This document shows, piece after piece, positions 34,656-46,875 of a stretch of 64,000 nt of DNA. Origin of the DNA: Capillidium heterosporum (taxonomy: Eukaryota > Entomophthoromycota > Entomophthoromycetes > Entomophthorales > Capillidiaceae); assembly GCA_016630905.1 (NCBI GenBank), contig WBMQ01000017.1, positions 91,019 through 155,018 on the forward strand. The letters are read 5' to 3'. The notes under the pieces were generated by a model, which saw nothing but the letters and a program-made list of their open reading frames with translations, was not told the DNA's origin and made no database searches. The position numbers and the translations under genes are program-made. How positions within the stretch are numbered: the stretch's first letter is position 1; each line of letters starts with the position of its first letter.

Positions 34656-34789
34656 TTAAATATGCTATTAGTTGAGTAGTTGGTCTTATATGTAAAAAAT
34701 GCACACTATAAATAAATTGATAAGTAGCTGTATATTTATCAGCAATTTATTTCCTAATTCTAGTGGTCTGGATGTGTCATGGTAACAAA

Positions 34790-35220
34790 GTCTTGCAGTT
34801 TGCATTGAAGCAGAGCTAGACAAAGATACTACCAGGACAGCATTCTGTAACCTCCAAATTCTCTAATACTCGGGGGGCTTGTTGATGACTGAACTGGTGC
34901 AACCCTTAGCCTTGCATAAGATGATGAAGTTGATGTCATTACTCAAGATAGATTTGGCTTTGAAGTCGGGGATGGCATCGATGCATATGTAGGTTCTCTT
35001 CACATTAGCCGCCTTGGCTTCGTCAAGGAGTTCATTTTCAGAGTGAAAGAATACAGCAAGGCCAGTGCTTTAGTAATCGAGCGCGCGGACGCTGTTGCAG
35101 GGACTGCTTGGGGTCAGGCACTTGGCGCCGACTACCATACTGACGATGGTGGGAGCTAAGAAATAAATTGGAAATGTATCTGGACTGTTTGTTGTGACGT
35201 TTTTGTTGAGGATTCAAGCT
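34790..35220 (-). pseudogene. Broken ORF of unknown, secreted-like protein
   Basis: The minus strand reads as a coherent protein fragment: FLAPTIVSMVVGAKCLTPSS, then a stop within a DY-STG stretch, then ANVKRTYICIDAIPDFKAK and INFIILCKAKGCTSSVINKP. Local base composition is far less AT-biased than the flanks, as in coding DNA. The hydrophobic start followed by Cys-containing parts suggests a signal peptide and a secreted product. I do not recognise the family. A related 3' end sits at the window's right edge (63955-64000). Confidence 0.4.
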
Positions 35221-35545
35221 ACCAATGCCCTTTTTATACTGCCTTTCATATCTTTAGGTGGTTACGTACACTTACTATTCTTTCCTTCGTTCAAAGCGTC
35301 TCAGGCCAAGGCTTTGAATGCATGCAGCTTCGCTTCCGCTAATACTACAGCTCAACCCATTACTTTTAGCTAGAATTAAGCTACTCAAAGCTAAGGCTTC
35401 GTACTAGACCAAATAGGCTTTAAACCAATATTTAGGATGTAGCTTTTATCCACCCCTATTTCATATCCAAATCCAGATCTTCAAGTAAAGGGATAGATTT
35501 AATCGATAGGTCCTAGAGTCTTTATAAAGCCCATTCGAACTTATC

Positions 35546-35684
35546 TGTAAGGAAATCTTTCTAAATCAGCAGCAGCTTCGCTTAATAGCCAAAATTCAAG
35601 TTTATATCCCGGATGCATAGACTATTAGTTTGGCAACTTCCTATCAATAGAATAAAGTCATATTCTCCAGCTAAATACTCAATC
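35546..35684 (+). mobile_element. LTR-B, internally shortened copy
   Basis: The first ~100 bases (TGTAAGGAAATCTTTC) and the last ~40 (AATAGAATAAAGTCATATTC) match the copy at 25770-26310. The middle is absent. Fossil. Confidence 0.55.
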
Positions 35685-35764
35685 ATCTATAAAATGAACA
35701 GTTAGTATAGTTAAATAATAAGGTGTTTAATAATTGTATATTTTCAAAGTAATTGTACAATTAA

Positions 35765-36468
35765 TGTAACAACTCTGGTTATTACAATTCTTACTAATAG
35801 GTCATAGACCAATCCCGCTTATTTATTCTTTGTACTACTTGTTCTACCAACTTTTGTTCTGTCATATCCCAATTCGTAACCGTTTTGGTTATGAACCTAT
35901 TCCACTCCCTTAGATTTTAGCTGATTACCTTGATACATTCCCTTAGTTCGATCGCTACTTCAGAGCTCAAACGATCAGCAGCATAGTGCCTGATCTCGGA
36001 ATTCTAATAGTATCACGTTACCAATCGTTCGATGAGGAGGGGCAATTTATGCCAAATCTAACCATTACCAAACAGCAGAGGTATTTAAACTCGATGATTG
36101 CTACTGAAACCACTCATCTTGACAACGCTCCACTTTACTATTTATAGCTGTTACTCACTTCCTGATCCCAACCCTTAGCCATAGCTGTTGTGACAGCTTG
36201 ATTCTGCTTCTTAATCTACGAATAAAGTCTTGTTCCTAGTAAGTCTTTTAGCCATTAGATAGCGTGACTATGTGATCCGATTTCTCTGCCCTTTTCATTT
36301 ACTACCTTCTGACTTTCTTTGCTTCCCTTCAAACTTACTTCCTTTGGATGGTTCATATTATCAATACAGTGGTCAGCATTGGTTCTATTGTCCCGACCTA
36401 TCTTGTCATACGCCCCCACTATGACACCAACATTAATTGGATCTAACAGCACCTCCTTGGACCTTACA
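35765..36468 (+). mobile_element. LTR-A, solo-LTR-like copy of 704 bp
   Basis: It runs TGTAACAACTCTGG ... TTGGACCTTACA, with the promoter-like GGTATTTAAAC near 36080 and CGAATAAAGTC near 36220. No matching target duplication. Fossil. Confidence 0.7.
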
Positions 36469-36908
36469 ATCTGCAAAACTTTCTTGCGTTGTTTGGTCAG
36501 AAGCCATCATTTAGTCTAGGATAAAATGAAATAAAGTAAACTTTGAATGATGATAAGATACTTTTCTGTATCGATTTATAAGTTAGTTGAATTAGAGTGT
36601 GTAAAGTATAAGTTTTTCACTTGCAAGATATATATTTGCCATTCCTTGGTATAAGTATTGGGCCTTCAACTATATGCTTTATTCATCTTGTGCCCTACTT
36701 TTAAATTTAATATAAAGCTTATACCTAGTATATATAAATCCAGTGATACATGAACTCATCTAGATATATTTGAGACAAGCACGATTCAATACAAGTGCCA
36801 GAGCTTTGTGATTAAATTGCTGGGCCAAAGTCGCTATGCAGGGAGGCTCGATTTAAAGCTAATAGCTATGAACCAAAATTTATCACCATTATAGCTAAAG
36901 AATATGCA
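36469..36908. other. Unassigned flank of the complete segment
   Basis: No gene or repeat recognised. It is the outer neighbour of the segment end at 36909 and contains no MULE tip, so the element is absent from this side. Confidence 0.35.
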
Positions 36909-38993
36909 CTTAGATTTAGGCATATTCTTTTTAATTAATAGATTAAACTACATAGCCAAAAGTATTGGATATTGAGCTTCATTAATTGAATCTGATCTAA
37001 ATTTTTAGCTAAGGCTTCGTTCGAAATTATAGGAGAATGGTGTGTAAAATTTTTACGAAAATTATAAATGATTCCTATACATGACTCACCTTATTTCAGA
37101 TTGATTGGCATATGATTATGTAGAATTATGCGAGCAGAAGCCGCCTTATGTTTTAAATTAATAGGGTTTAATTCGCAAGCTTCTATAAGCTATGATTTAC
37201 AGATACATTGCATGATAGACGCTTGTTCCAAACAAACTGCCGCTTGGCTCTAAAATATCAAAAACGCCCATCTTATCAATAGGATAAAAGTGGATTGAAA
37301 TGTATGTAAAGCTCAGTACAATTCTTGTTTAATATTACCCTTTTGATATTGTTACCTATTCAATTCTAGAAGTATATGTTTTAAATTGGTAGTGCACGCT
37401 TCATAGATATATTGCGTCAAAATGAAGGTACCTGAGTCAAACATTTTTTTAGATGGTATTCTACTACTATTTGTATGATCAATCGATCATATGTTGAAAT
37501 AAGTACCTATTTACACGTTATATATTTAGAATAATTATATTTGCTATCTATTTTGTATGTATAGATCATCTTGAAGCTAGTATACGCAAAAGTAAAGATA
37601 GCCTTTCTTTATCTTGAGGAACATCTCAAAACCCCAACTATTGAAATGCTTGCATTTCCGAACTACAATTGAGTGTTATGCAAATTTTATTCCAACCTCT
37701 AACTATAGCATAATTATATATTTCCGAAATTTCTTGGTTGAAACACCATTGAATTTTAAGGCTATTGTCGTTGGAATTACCCACGCTGAACTTGGTAGTG
37801 ACCATCAGCTTCAACCCAACTTTACTCTGTTTCGAAAATGTAGGTGTCATTCGACAAGTTCCATTGCAAAAATATATTTATTTTATCGGAGCAAAGCAGT
37901 AGTGAGCTTTTTAATTTGATCAACTGCGTTTCATACCTAGCCTGAATTTCGAATTAATACTTCAAACTTATAGACTGAGGTAGACCTTGATATTAGAACA
38001 GATGTAAGTAGTTTAAAATGCCAGCGCAGGCTTCTATATTTAGTAGGAAGGTCGGCGGATATACCAAGTTTAGATTGGCATACTGGAGAAATATTCAGCT
38101 CAGTGAATATTTATGGTTTCACCTATGTGTTGATTGCATTTTAGCGCTTGAAATATCAAAATATTCTCAGGCGGCTATTATTTCTATATAAAGCATCGCC
38201 CAATAACTACGATTGAGATTGGGATGTCGATATCTGTAATTGAAACCGGGAAATAAAAACTATAATGGAAATCATTCAGATTGCAGACCGTTACTGATTT
38301 TTAATTAAGCTTTAGGTGGTTCGTTAAATAGTTTGCTAATATACGGCTAGATGCTACTTTGTGAAATGTTTTAGCAGGAATCGCTTCCAAAGACAAGCGA
38401 AGCTACACACCGAACAATACAAAAGTAAAAGATCCCAACTTTCCTTATAAAAAACTAATTTAGAAAGATCATAGACCAAGTACTTTACGTTTCGAATTAC
38501 TCTAGTTACTTTATTTTTCAGTGAAGGTTCAATTAGGTATGTGTATATAGTGACAACATCTCTATCTCAAAATCTTCAAAATGAATGGTTAAGTTCGAAC
38601 GCTCGTTCATGGAAGACAAACAATCTTTGATAAGAGTAACTAATTACAAAACCAGTTACTTTGGATATTTTGCGTCCTATGCATACAAACGCATCATACC
38701 TACAATTTATTCCAAACAATAAAACCTAGTTTGGATTGGATTGCTATACTTACTTTACGCTCCTTTTTTGCATAGATAATAAATTAAAAGTTGACATTAA
38801 AAATAAACAACAGTAATACAACCTTCATTAATTTGCGAAATGAAATAAGCATACACGCCTACCTCTAATCTAGCGTATTATATATCCAATGCATGACTAT
38901 TGCTCTTTGTAGTAGTCTCTTCACCTATAGCCAGTGATATTTACAAATGCATCTGGGTCAGTGGAGTTCGCTGTTTCACTAATAGTATCTAGA
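36909..38993 (+). promoter_or_regulatory. Native 5' region of the WOPR gene
   Basis: Two kb without a supported gene, kept in block A but absent from block B. It is the only intact link between this upstream region and the full downstream segment, so it is the best candidate for the native promoter. Long upstream regions are known for WOR1 in Candida; any parallel is inference. Confidence 0.4.
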
Positions 38994-40095
38994 ATGGAAT
39001 TGAGCTTGACAGTATACAAGAGTAAAATGCACAAAGCTAAGCTTAAAACCTAAATTAGACTTTCTCAAAGTGATTGCAACCTCTTCCAAAATTTTGATTA
39101 CCATTCCTCCTAAATCTAACAATTTAATAGATAAACTACAAAGTATGATTGAAAGCTACTTTGGAATTGTAAATGACATAAACGATGCCTTGGTTCTCTT
39201 TGAGGCAGCTCGTCAAAAGTTGATCCCCATGATAACTACCAGACTGATCGGAAATTCTAGAAAAATCATCCGACCCGGTTCTATCTTTATTTGGGAACCT
39301 ACTAGTACCAGTATGTGTAGGTGGACCGATGGGCACAGTTGGTCGTCATCTAGATACTACAACCACTTCTTTACCTATTACGAGATCAACGATTTCAATC
39401 ATAAGTGTAATAGTATCCCCTACAAAGGCTATTCTAACTCTCCCACCAACATCTACTCCCACCATGAAAAAACTAAAGCTTTGAATTACAAACCTAATGG
39501 ACTCATCAAGCGGACAACTAGCATGTCCACTGTAGATGGGCGTAAGTTCCAGCTTGTCAACTACATCAGCAATTGCTCCGATAGCAACTTGGCCATCCCC
39601 AAAGTAAATGAATGTCCTATACTCAGTATGATTCCTGTCCCTGTTGACTACTACTTTAGAACTAGTAACTCACTGTCCAGTTTGAAACCTAAACAGAAAG
39701 TACCTACGTCGTTCAGCCGAAAAAATAGCAGTGTATGCTTATTGGAAAGTATATCGGCTACAGATTCTACCTCCAGCTTTACACCCTACACCACCAACTG
39801 CTTAGACCTCTACGAGCCGATGTATTCCTTGAATAACATACTCGCCCCCACCAACCAGTTCCAAAACTATAACCCCTTCACCATCCCATCGTTAAGCTAT
39901 CTACCAACCAACCTATGTCAAGATATCAAGCAAGAACCGGTAGAGTTTTCAACTAGTAATCAAGTCATCCCTGGCATTTATCCCAACCAAAGTACTCAGG
40001 AAATAGATAGTGGGTATAATTTTGTATATGGGTTCCAACCTATAGATGATATTTTGTTCAATTCTAGCATCTACCAGTTCCAAGCCGATACCTAA
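38994..40095 (+). CDS. WOPR-domain transcription regulator, parental copy
   Basis: Two exons, 38994-39021 and 39059-40095, with a 37-nt intron whose ends are GTAAAA and TTAG. The product has 354 residues, with WOPRa and WOPRb motifs as in copy A and a Ser/Asn-rich tail. This copy alone has both native flanks, so it is the likely source of the others. Family members are nuclear DNA-binding switches of development or virulence-related morphology; the role here is unknown. Confidence 0.87.
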
Positions 40096-40361
40096 CGCTG
40101 TTCCTTTCGTTATTAGCACATTCCTTTATAGCTTTTGTATAACTTATTTTTATGCCTCAATAAAATTTCATCCAGCAACTCTATACAAGTATGGCATTCA
40201 TTTCCACTTATTTTCATTTAGACAGTTTTTATTTCAAACTGGTTGGTATAGAATGGTGTAGTATACGTTCTGAATTAAACACCTTAGTTTTATGGAAGTT
40301 TGGATTGATTGAACATCTAATTTGGAACTAAACGATATTTTAAGTCAAAATTAAGCTTTCC

Positions 40362-41532
40362 CAGCTTTCTATAGTAAAGTTGAGTTTTGATCCTTGTAAA
40401 TTCTTCGATATTGGATTTTTACTTTACCAAACTCCTATATCTAATCGACGTTTATGTAAAAGCCTAGTTGTGCCTTCATTATATCAAAACTTTCAATTGT
40501 CCTATTTTACTTATAACCATATGAATTTGGAATGGGAAAGGTATTGAAATCTATGAGATAAGTTAGAAAGTTTTAAATAATGGTTGTCATTATCCAAATG
40601 TTGGGAAATTCTAGTTATGATGTTGGTTTTACAACATTATTTTAAAAAGTACAAACCCATAAATTTTCATTTGTGATAGAACGAATTTTGGATGGTTGAG
40701 GTGAGCTCGCATACATGATGCAATATTTTACGCCAATGCTTGGGAATTGATTCTAGTAAATTCAAATAGGATTAATCTTGAATTCAATGAGCTATATCAA
40801 ATATATAAATTTTATTTTAAAAGCAAATTATTTTAGCTTGAAATAGTTTCTAGCTAAATAATTTAGATTTAAGACAGTAGACTGGAAATATACATTTATT
40901 TAATACTGATCGAATCCAAACTAGTTGCATCGCAAAGACTCCTGCTCCGAAACCCAGCATATAATTAGGTCTATTTAGAATGGCAGTTAAACTAACTACA
41001 TATACTCCATGTCTACTTTTAAACTTGCACACCTAGATTGCCTACCAACTGGTTCATATAAGGCCTACATCTGAAAATATACATAAATTTACCAAATCTA
41101 GTAAATTAACATATATGAAAAAATTCAATTTAAATAAGTATACTGTTGGTAAATTTGTTTCAGTGTAATAGCGGACCTCTCATTACTATCCATATGAAAA
41201 ACATATTTTTCGAGAATAGCTTATAAGACTATACCTAAATATAGTCAATTCCAAAAAGATAAAACCCACGAAAATAAGTTTATATATTTTAATGTAAAAA
41301 GGTTTGAAGCTAATTTAAATCGGTTTATAACTATTGAAAAAATGATTACTTATTATGAAAAAGCAATTACCCATCCAAAATATGATGGCAGGAGTTTGAC
41401 ATCATCTAGGATAAAAGAGGAAAGTTTCCGAGGCTCAATTCTTTGGTGAAAATAATAGTTGCTAGCCGCAAAATAATAGGTAATTTCAAACTAACGAACT
41501 TAATCCAGAAGCCAAAGGTAAACTTAAGTCAA
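40362..41532. other. Downstream flank of WOPR, right arm
   Basis: Mirror of 23171-24341, without a supported gene. It carries the same MULE-tip-like scrap near 41178-41228. Confidence 0.35.
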
Positions 41533-41976
41533 TGTAGCAACCCTAGTTGTTATAATATCAGTTCTTCGGTTATAGACCGATTCTCCTCTGCTTTTCTTTC
41601 ACTACCTTCCTTATCAATTTCGACCACTCAATACTTCACTTATAACTATCCTAGTCACCAGCCCGTCCTATATCCTAGATACTTGAGCTCCTTTTACTAA
41701 TGATTAGCCGTGTAGTACTGGATATTATAGCTTTGGTGATGGTAAATTCATCAGTAGTATTTAGTACAAGTACAGATTCTTTTCAGCTAAACTTGATTAA
41801 AGTTTAAGCAATCTATAAAGTAGTTAACTACAGATAAAAACCTGATCTTTCTAGTAAAACTACTGCCAAGGCACCAAAAGGGTATTTAAACCTCCCTTTG
41901 TTGCTATTCAAAAGAGGTATCTTGACAGAGTTCCACCTTGCTATTTGTAGCTATTACTAACCTCTTGATCCCAATC
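41533..41976 (+). mobile_element. LTR-A, 5' part, right arm
   Basis: Mirror of 22727-23170. Starts TGTAGCAACCC and stops at the LTR-B end. Confidence 0.65.
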
Positions 41977-42630
41977 TGTTGGGAAACGTCCACCAAGAAC
42001 GCTTACCAGCAGGAGTTAATCAAGCAGTAATGGTAGCCAGTACTCCATAAAGGCTAAGGAAGTTGACACAAAGGTTATACAGGGAGGATAATCGTGCCTG
42101 GAGTCGGATCCAGAGGCGGTGAGCAGACAGGACTACTCCAACCGTAGCCACGAGACTAAGGAATGTGGTCAAATCCATTGTTTAGCTTAAGTTTTCAGAT
42201 TCAGTTCAGTTCAGGTTGTTGATTCAGGTCAGGTCAATGCAACTCTCGGTCTTGGAGGGATGCAAATTATCAGTTCTCAATTATACTACGCAGGGAGTCT
42301 ATACTATGCCGATAGCAGAAGAAAATATCAAATGTTCAATACGTTTATTTAATAATTACTTGACCTGCTACTAAGTTCACCGTGGGCCTTATATAGGTGA
42401 CTTGTATTTAGTAGTAAATGTTCCAGATACTGATGATTAGTATTTATCTAAACTCCAGTATCAAAATTCATTTGGTTCTTCTAGGAGATAATCGTGATCT
42501 TTAGGGAGTGCAAGGATTGAGACACAGTTAATGTGGGGTTGATCACTTGATTCCTGTTACAAGGGCATTTCTAAACTTGAATTCGATTTATGGGGTGAAA
42601 CTACGGCTGATCTAGGAATATTTCCTTACA
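41977..42630 (-). mobile_element. LTR-B, right arm
   Basis: Mirror of 22073-22726, with the same 52-residue hydrophobic frame (42020-42178, minus). The flanking bases AATCT and GGGGT do not form a target duplication. Confidence 0.65.
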
Positions 42631-43099
42631 GGGGTATTTAAATCCCTTTCTGTCATTACCCAAAGAATTCATCTTGACAACGTTCCACCTCGCTATTTTC
42701 TAAATAGCTGTTACTCACCTCTTGATCTCAACCATCAACTATAGCTGTTGCGACAGCCTGATCTGTTTCCCTTGCCATAGCTGTCTCTGACAGCCTGATC
42801 TGTTTCCCCTGCCATAGCTGTCTCTGACAGCCTGATTCTGTTTCGTCTACGAATAAAGTATTGTTCCTGGTCAGCCTTTTAGTTATTAGATTGTGCGAAT
42901 ATGTGGTTCAACTTCTATACCCTCTTAGCTCACTCCGTTCAAACTTTCTTCGCTTCCCTTTGGACTTACCTCCTTTGGGTGATTCATATTACCAATGCTG
43001 TGGTCGGCATTGGTTCTACTGTCCCGACCTCTCATGTCATACGCTCCCATTATGACACCATCATTAGTTGGATTCAACGGCACCCCCTTGGACCTTACA
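42631..43099 (+). mobile_element. LTR-A, 3' part, leading into the transposase ORF
   Basis: Mirror of 21604-22072. It ends CCTTGGACCTTACA at 43099; the transposase frame continues from there. Because it contains the promoter-like box and signal region, it may provide transcription across the junction. That is inference. Confidence 0.7.
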
Positions 43100-44273
43100 T
43101 ATTGCACCTACTCATCCTGATTCAGATGAAGATATTGAAGACCCTACTCCTTATCTACATGCCATAATTCAAGCTAATGGTAATAAATCAGTTGAGGAGC
43201 TTTCTAATTTTACATGGTATGAATTCGATATACTCTGGGCTAGCTGTTCAAACCACATTATCTCAAATTGGAATATTGGTAGAGGGAACAAGACTCGAGT
43301 TACTGCAAAGGATGTTTTCTTCATGGCCTTGTGCTTTGTAAAAGCAGGATTAGGATGGGACAATGTAAGTATTACTTTTGGGATTAAACCAGAAACTTTT
43401 CAAAGATTGGTTTGGAACTTTATTGTAATACTAACTCCTTATTTATACGATAAATATGTTAGTAAGTTTAATATTAAATTTACTATGAAGTATTTAAAAG
43501 AGAACAAAGCAACTTTTGAGAACTATCCATTTTGCCGCTATGCTACTGATGTTACCTTTCAACATGCAAATCGGCCTTCAGGTGATAAGTCATATAGTAG
43601 CGATTATTACAGTTCTAAGCACAAGCGCCATGGCTTTAAAACTGAAGTATCTGTCTTACCAAATGGATTTGCAATTGGATGTACAGCTAGTGATATAGGA
43701 AAGCAGTCTGATTTAGTTATATCCAACAATAACATCGATTTCCATCTTGCAAATTCCCTTAAGCATGAAGATGAGCATGATATTGAAGATTTCGATTCAA
43801 GTACTATGGAGTTTCCAACTAAATGGGGAATTTTACTTGACAAAGGCTATATTGGTGTTCATAACGTTAGAGCAGTTATTCCAACAAAAAAACCACCACT
43901 TCGTAGGCTAACAAAGAATCAAGCTACAACCAATGTCAAGATCTCAACTGATAGGATTATTGTAGAGAAGTACTTTGGACGATTAAAGAAATTGTGGTCT
44001 ATTCTTGCACATCCTTATAAATTCGATCGAAATAGATATGATACATACTTTCGATTGGGATTAGCCTTAACCAACTTTCATATTACCAAGTATCCACTTA
44101 GGAATAATGATGGAGAGTATCATATTCAATATAAAAACTTGGTATATGCTGAAGGTGAAGCTGAGGAAGCAAAACTATTGGTACAAAGGGAAGCATATAA
44201 GAAAAGAAAGGCTTTAAAACATAGTACAGTTCCTTGGAATACGCATGTAGAAGATAGTGATGGTTTAGCATAG
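43068..44273 (+). CDS. HARBI1-like DDE transposase, right arm copy
   Basis: Same predicted protein as 20430-21635, with the Asp, Asp and Glu motifs intact. The native start is missing at the LTR junction: codons 1-11 (TTG start) are LTR sequence and the small LTR frame is in another register. The absence of changes between arms, despite no obvious constraint, fits a recent duplication or gene conversion. Confidence 0.8.
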   Translation: MDSTAPPWTLHIAPTHPDSDEDIEDPTPYLHAIIQANGNKSVEELSNFTWYEFDILWASCSNHIISNWNIGRGNKTRVTAKDVFFMALCFVKAGLGWDNVSITFGIKPETFQRLVWNFIVILTPYLYDKYVSKFNIKFTMKYLKENKATFENYPFCRYATDVTFQHANRPSGDKSYSSDYYSSKHKRHGFKTEVSVLPNGFAIGCTASDIGKQSDLVISNNNIDFHLANSLKHEDEHDIEDFDSSTMEFPTKWGILLDKGYIGVHNVRAVIPTKKPPLRRLTKNQATTNVKISTDRIIVEKYFGRLKKLWSILAHPYKFDRNRYDTYFRLGLALTNFHITKYPLRNNDGEYHIQYKNLVYAEGEAEEAKLLVQREAYKKRKALKHSTVPWNTHVEDSDGLA

Positions 44274-45472
44274 GAATAATAATATATATTTATATATATG
44301 TGGTGCTTTTTGTATTATTCGCATTAGGTTAGAATTTTTGATATATAGATATTTCAGCCTTTAATTAGGCTTGAAACAATATGGACTTTGGTAGTAAAAA
44401 GCCTTTAATATACTTTTTCAAAAGCTACTAAATACAGCAGCAAAGTATCTAGGCCACGACATAAGATATATATTATCAATTCTGAAAGCTACAGATTAGT
44501 AGAGCACATATATAAAGTTTTGAAAAATTGTATATATAGAAATAGTAAATCGGAAGCACAAAAAGTGCCTCAATCAACTTAAAACTTTCTAGAATTATAG
44601 ATATATAAAAGTTATGTGAAATACACTTTATTTTATAAAATTAGATAACTGGATCGAGACATACCCATAGTTTTGAAATCGAAGTGTCTGCAGCTTCAGT
44701 AAGCTCCAACTTTGAGTTTATAGATTCCCAGCCTGTATAAAATACCAGGAGTCGGTTCTCAGGATCTACTGAACCAAATGAAAAGTTCTATACAGAATAT
44801 GAAGGCTATCGAATAGGGGAATTTATTAGTATAGTTCATATAAATAATTGGAAATTAAGATATATGGTATCTGCAAAGTATTAGCTGGAGACTATGTTAA
44901 TTAGGTAGTCATCCAGTAATTACGTAGTCACCTAGTAATTATGTAGTCACCTAGTAATTATGTAGTCACCTAGTAATTATTTAGTTGCTATAGTAATTAC
45001 TAGGTTTCTCAATCTATTATGCAGTTATTAAATAATTAATAAATTCCCTGATCTGTTATGTAGTCAACAAATGATTGCAGACTATTCAACCTATTATGCA
45101 GTTACTAAGTAATTTGTAGCAGAATAATTTATGCAAATTAGTATGGTTTTTATGTAATTGTAAAGCTATTCCGCAAATATAGGCTTATAAACAATAAAGT
45201 AGCAACTACGTAGTGTACACTTTTCTAAGTAGTTTACTGAATTTTACAAGTTTGTTTAGGTATCTACTAGTAATCTGGAATCTACTTAGATATAGGATGA
45301 ATTACTATTAAACCGAGTAATTAAGTAGTATTAAACTTATAGCACAGTTTCCTATTAAATATCAAATAGGCTGTTAGTTAAGTAATTATCAGCTCATTTA
45401 CGAATTATGTATTGTTCTACATATAAAACTGAGTAACTACGTATTTACCGATAAATTATTTCTTAATTCTTA
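44274..45472 (+). repeat. Non-coding flank and family D element, right arm
   Basis: 44274-44880 has no gene seen. From about 44890 to 45472 lies the family D repeat, ending TTTACCGATAAATTATTTC at the IS630 fragment. Mirror of 19231-20429. Confidence 0.5.
44905..44980 (-). repeat. Minisatellite, four 19-bp units, right arm
   Basis: Mirror of 19723-19798, with the same unit count and the same variant unit. Such arrays usually change fast, so equal counts argue for a young or homogenised pair of arms. Confidence 0.9.
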
Positions 45473-45982
45473 TGATCAATGCTAAATTCTACCATAAAGA
45501 AAATGTTCAAAAGCTTTTTAGCAGTTCAATTCATATCTGACGTTTTTTATCAGCATGCTCTTTAATGTTTAACCCAGTTGAAATAATATTTAGTAAACTT
45601 AAAAGCTTTGTTAAAAGTCTACGAAGGAATAAAGAAGATATCCCAATTTAACTATAGAAGCACAGGATACGATCAAACCTAAGGATTATAAAGGTTGGGT
45701 AAAGCATCGCACCAAAAACATCGCCAATTGTTTAAAGGGAGAAAGTATCACTTTTTATAAATAAATAAACACTTATACCTATAGTATTCTTTTTATTTTG
45801 ATACACTTGGCTAGTCTAAACGCATTTATATAATATCTATTCTCAATATATATTTTGAATTTCTCATAATTTTATTTGCTTAAAATCAAAATTTAATTGT
45901 AAATTGGCAACTTGGCCAATTTATTAGCTAATTTTGCCACATTGACCCAGCATTTTTGCCAATTTGGTCTAAAAATGCGATA
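45473..45982 (+). mobile_element. Tc1/IS630-like fragment (3' half), right arm
   Basis: Transposase C-terminal remnant, then a non-coding tail and the terminus ending GGTCTAAAAATGCGATA. It completes the right end missing from the relic at 2869-4116, and shows the family's inverted ends. Confidence 0.7.
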
Positions 45983-46875
45983 CCCTAGCATATATCACTA
46001 TAAAATTAGATAAGCCCATAAATTCGATCGAGATTTGAAATACTGGATGAGTTTCTATAGTTTAGTCCGTAAAAATTATTTCGATTTCCTGAACGTTTAT
46101 TAGGTGTTGAAATTGGACCTGTGGGTCTAACCACTACTAAATTACTGGCATTCCTTCTCATCAGAATATTTTGAGTCACTGGTGAAATTATCTTGAACTT
46201 CGACCTACTTACTACTCAGTTCAGCCTAAGTGTAGCTACACAACTTTGCTGAACCAATTAACACTTTATTAAAGCCTTACAAAAGCATATTTAAAACATA
46301 ACTTGCTTTAGCAAACAAATATAATGCAGTGACTGAGAAGCTAAAAGCTTATTATGTAAGACCAATACATACCAAAATTTTAAGCTTCGGAGCTGGCCTA
46401 GATTTGCCGATATCGGACCAAGGGCTTTTACAATAAAGGGATTTTTTTTCATTTGGTAACGATACCTTACAAGGCTAAGTTTTGGAAGTTTATTTAAAGT
46501 GGTATGGCTGGGAGGGTTGATCAATACTCATTTAAACAGGCAAATTCCCAAATACTGATTTAAATATAGCAGTTACTTGAGTGTAGTGGTACTATACAAA
46601 ATCAATCAGAATCCCACTATAGCCAATAGAAGTTCAGTATTTCAAAATTTAAAGGTCTAGTGCAATCTAAGAAATTCTCAAACAAACAGATTTATGAAAA
46701 TTACTGGCTATGTTAAGAAAGCGCCATTTTCCAAATACAGCACGCTTTATCAATTAAGTTTCAGCCTATATAAGTTTTAAATACTATAAATAGTGAACTC
46801 TACCATATTAAATTGGAAGTTTTTTTGCTAAATAATACTAAGGTTTGCTTTATACTTCAGTTATAGATATTCAAG
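45983..46875. promoter_or_regulatory. 5' flank of the Zn2Cys6 gene, right arm
   Basis: Mirror of 17828-18720. No supported gene; a small frame at 46291-46524 (minus) is probably chance. Confidence 0.3.
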
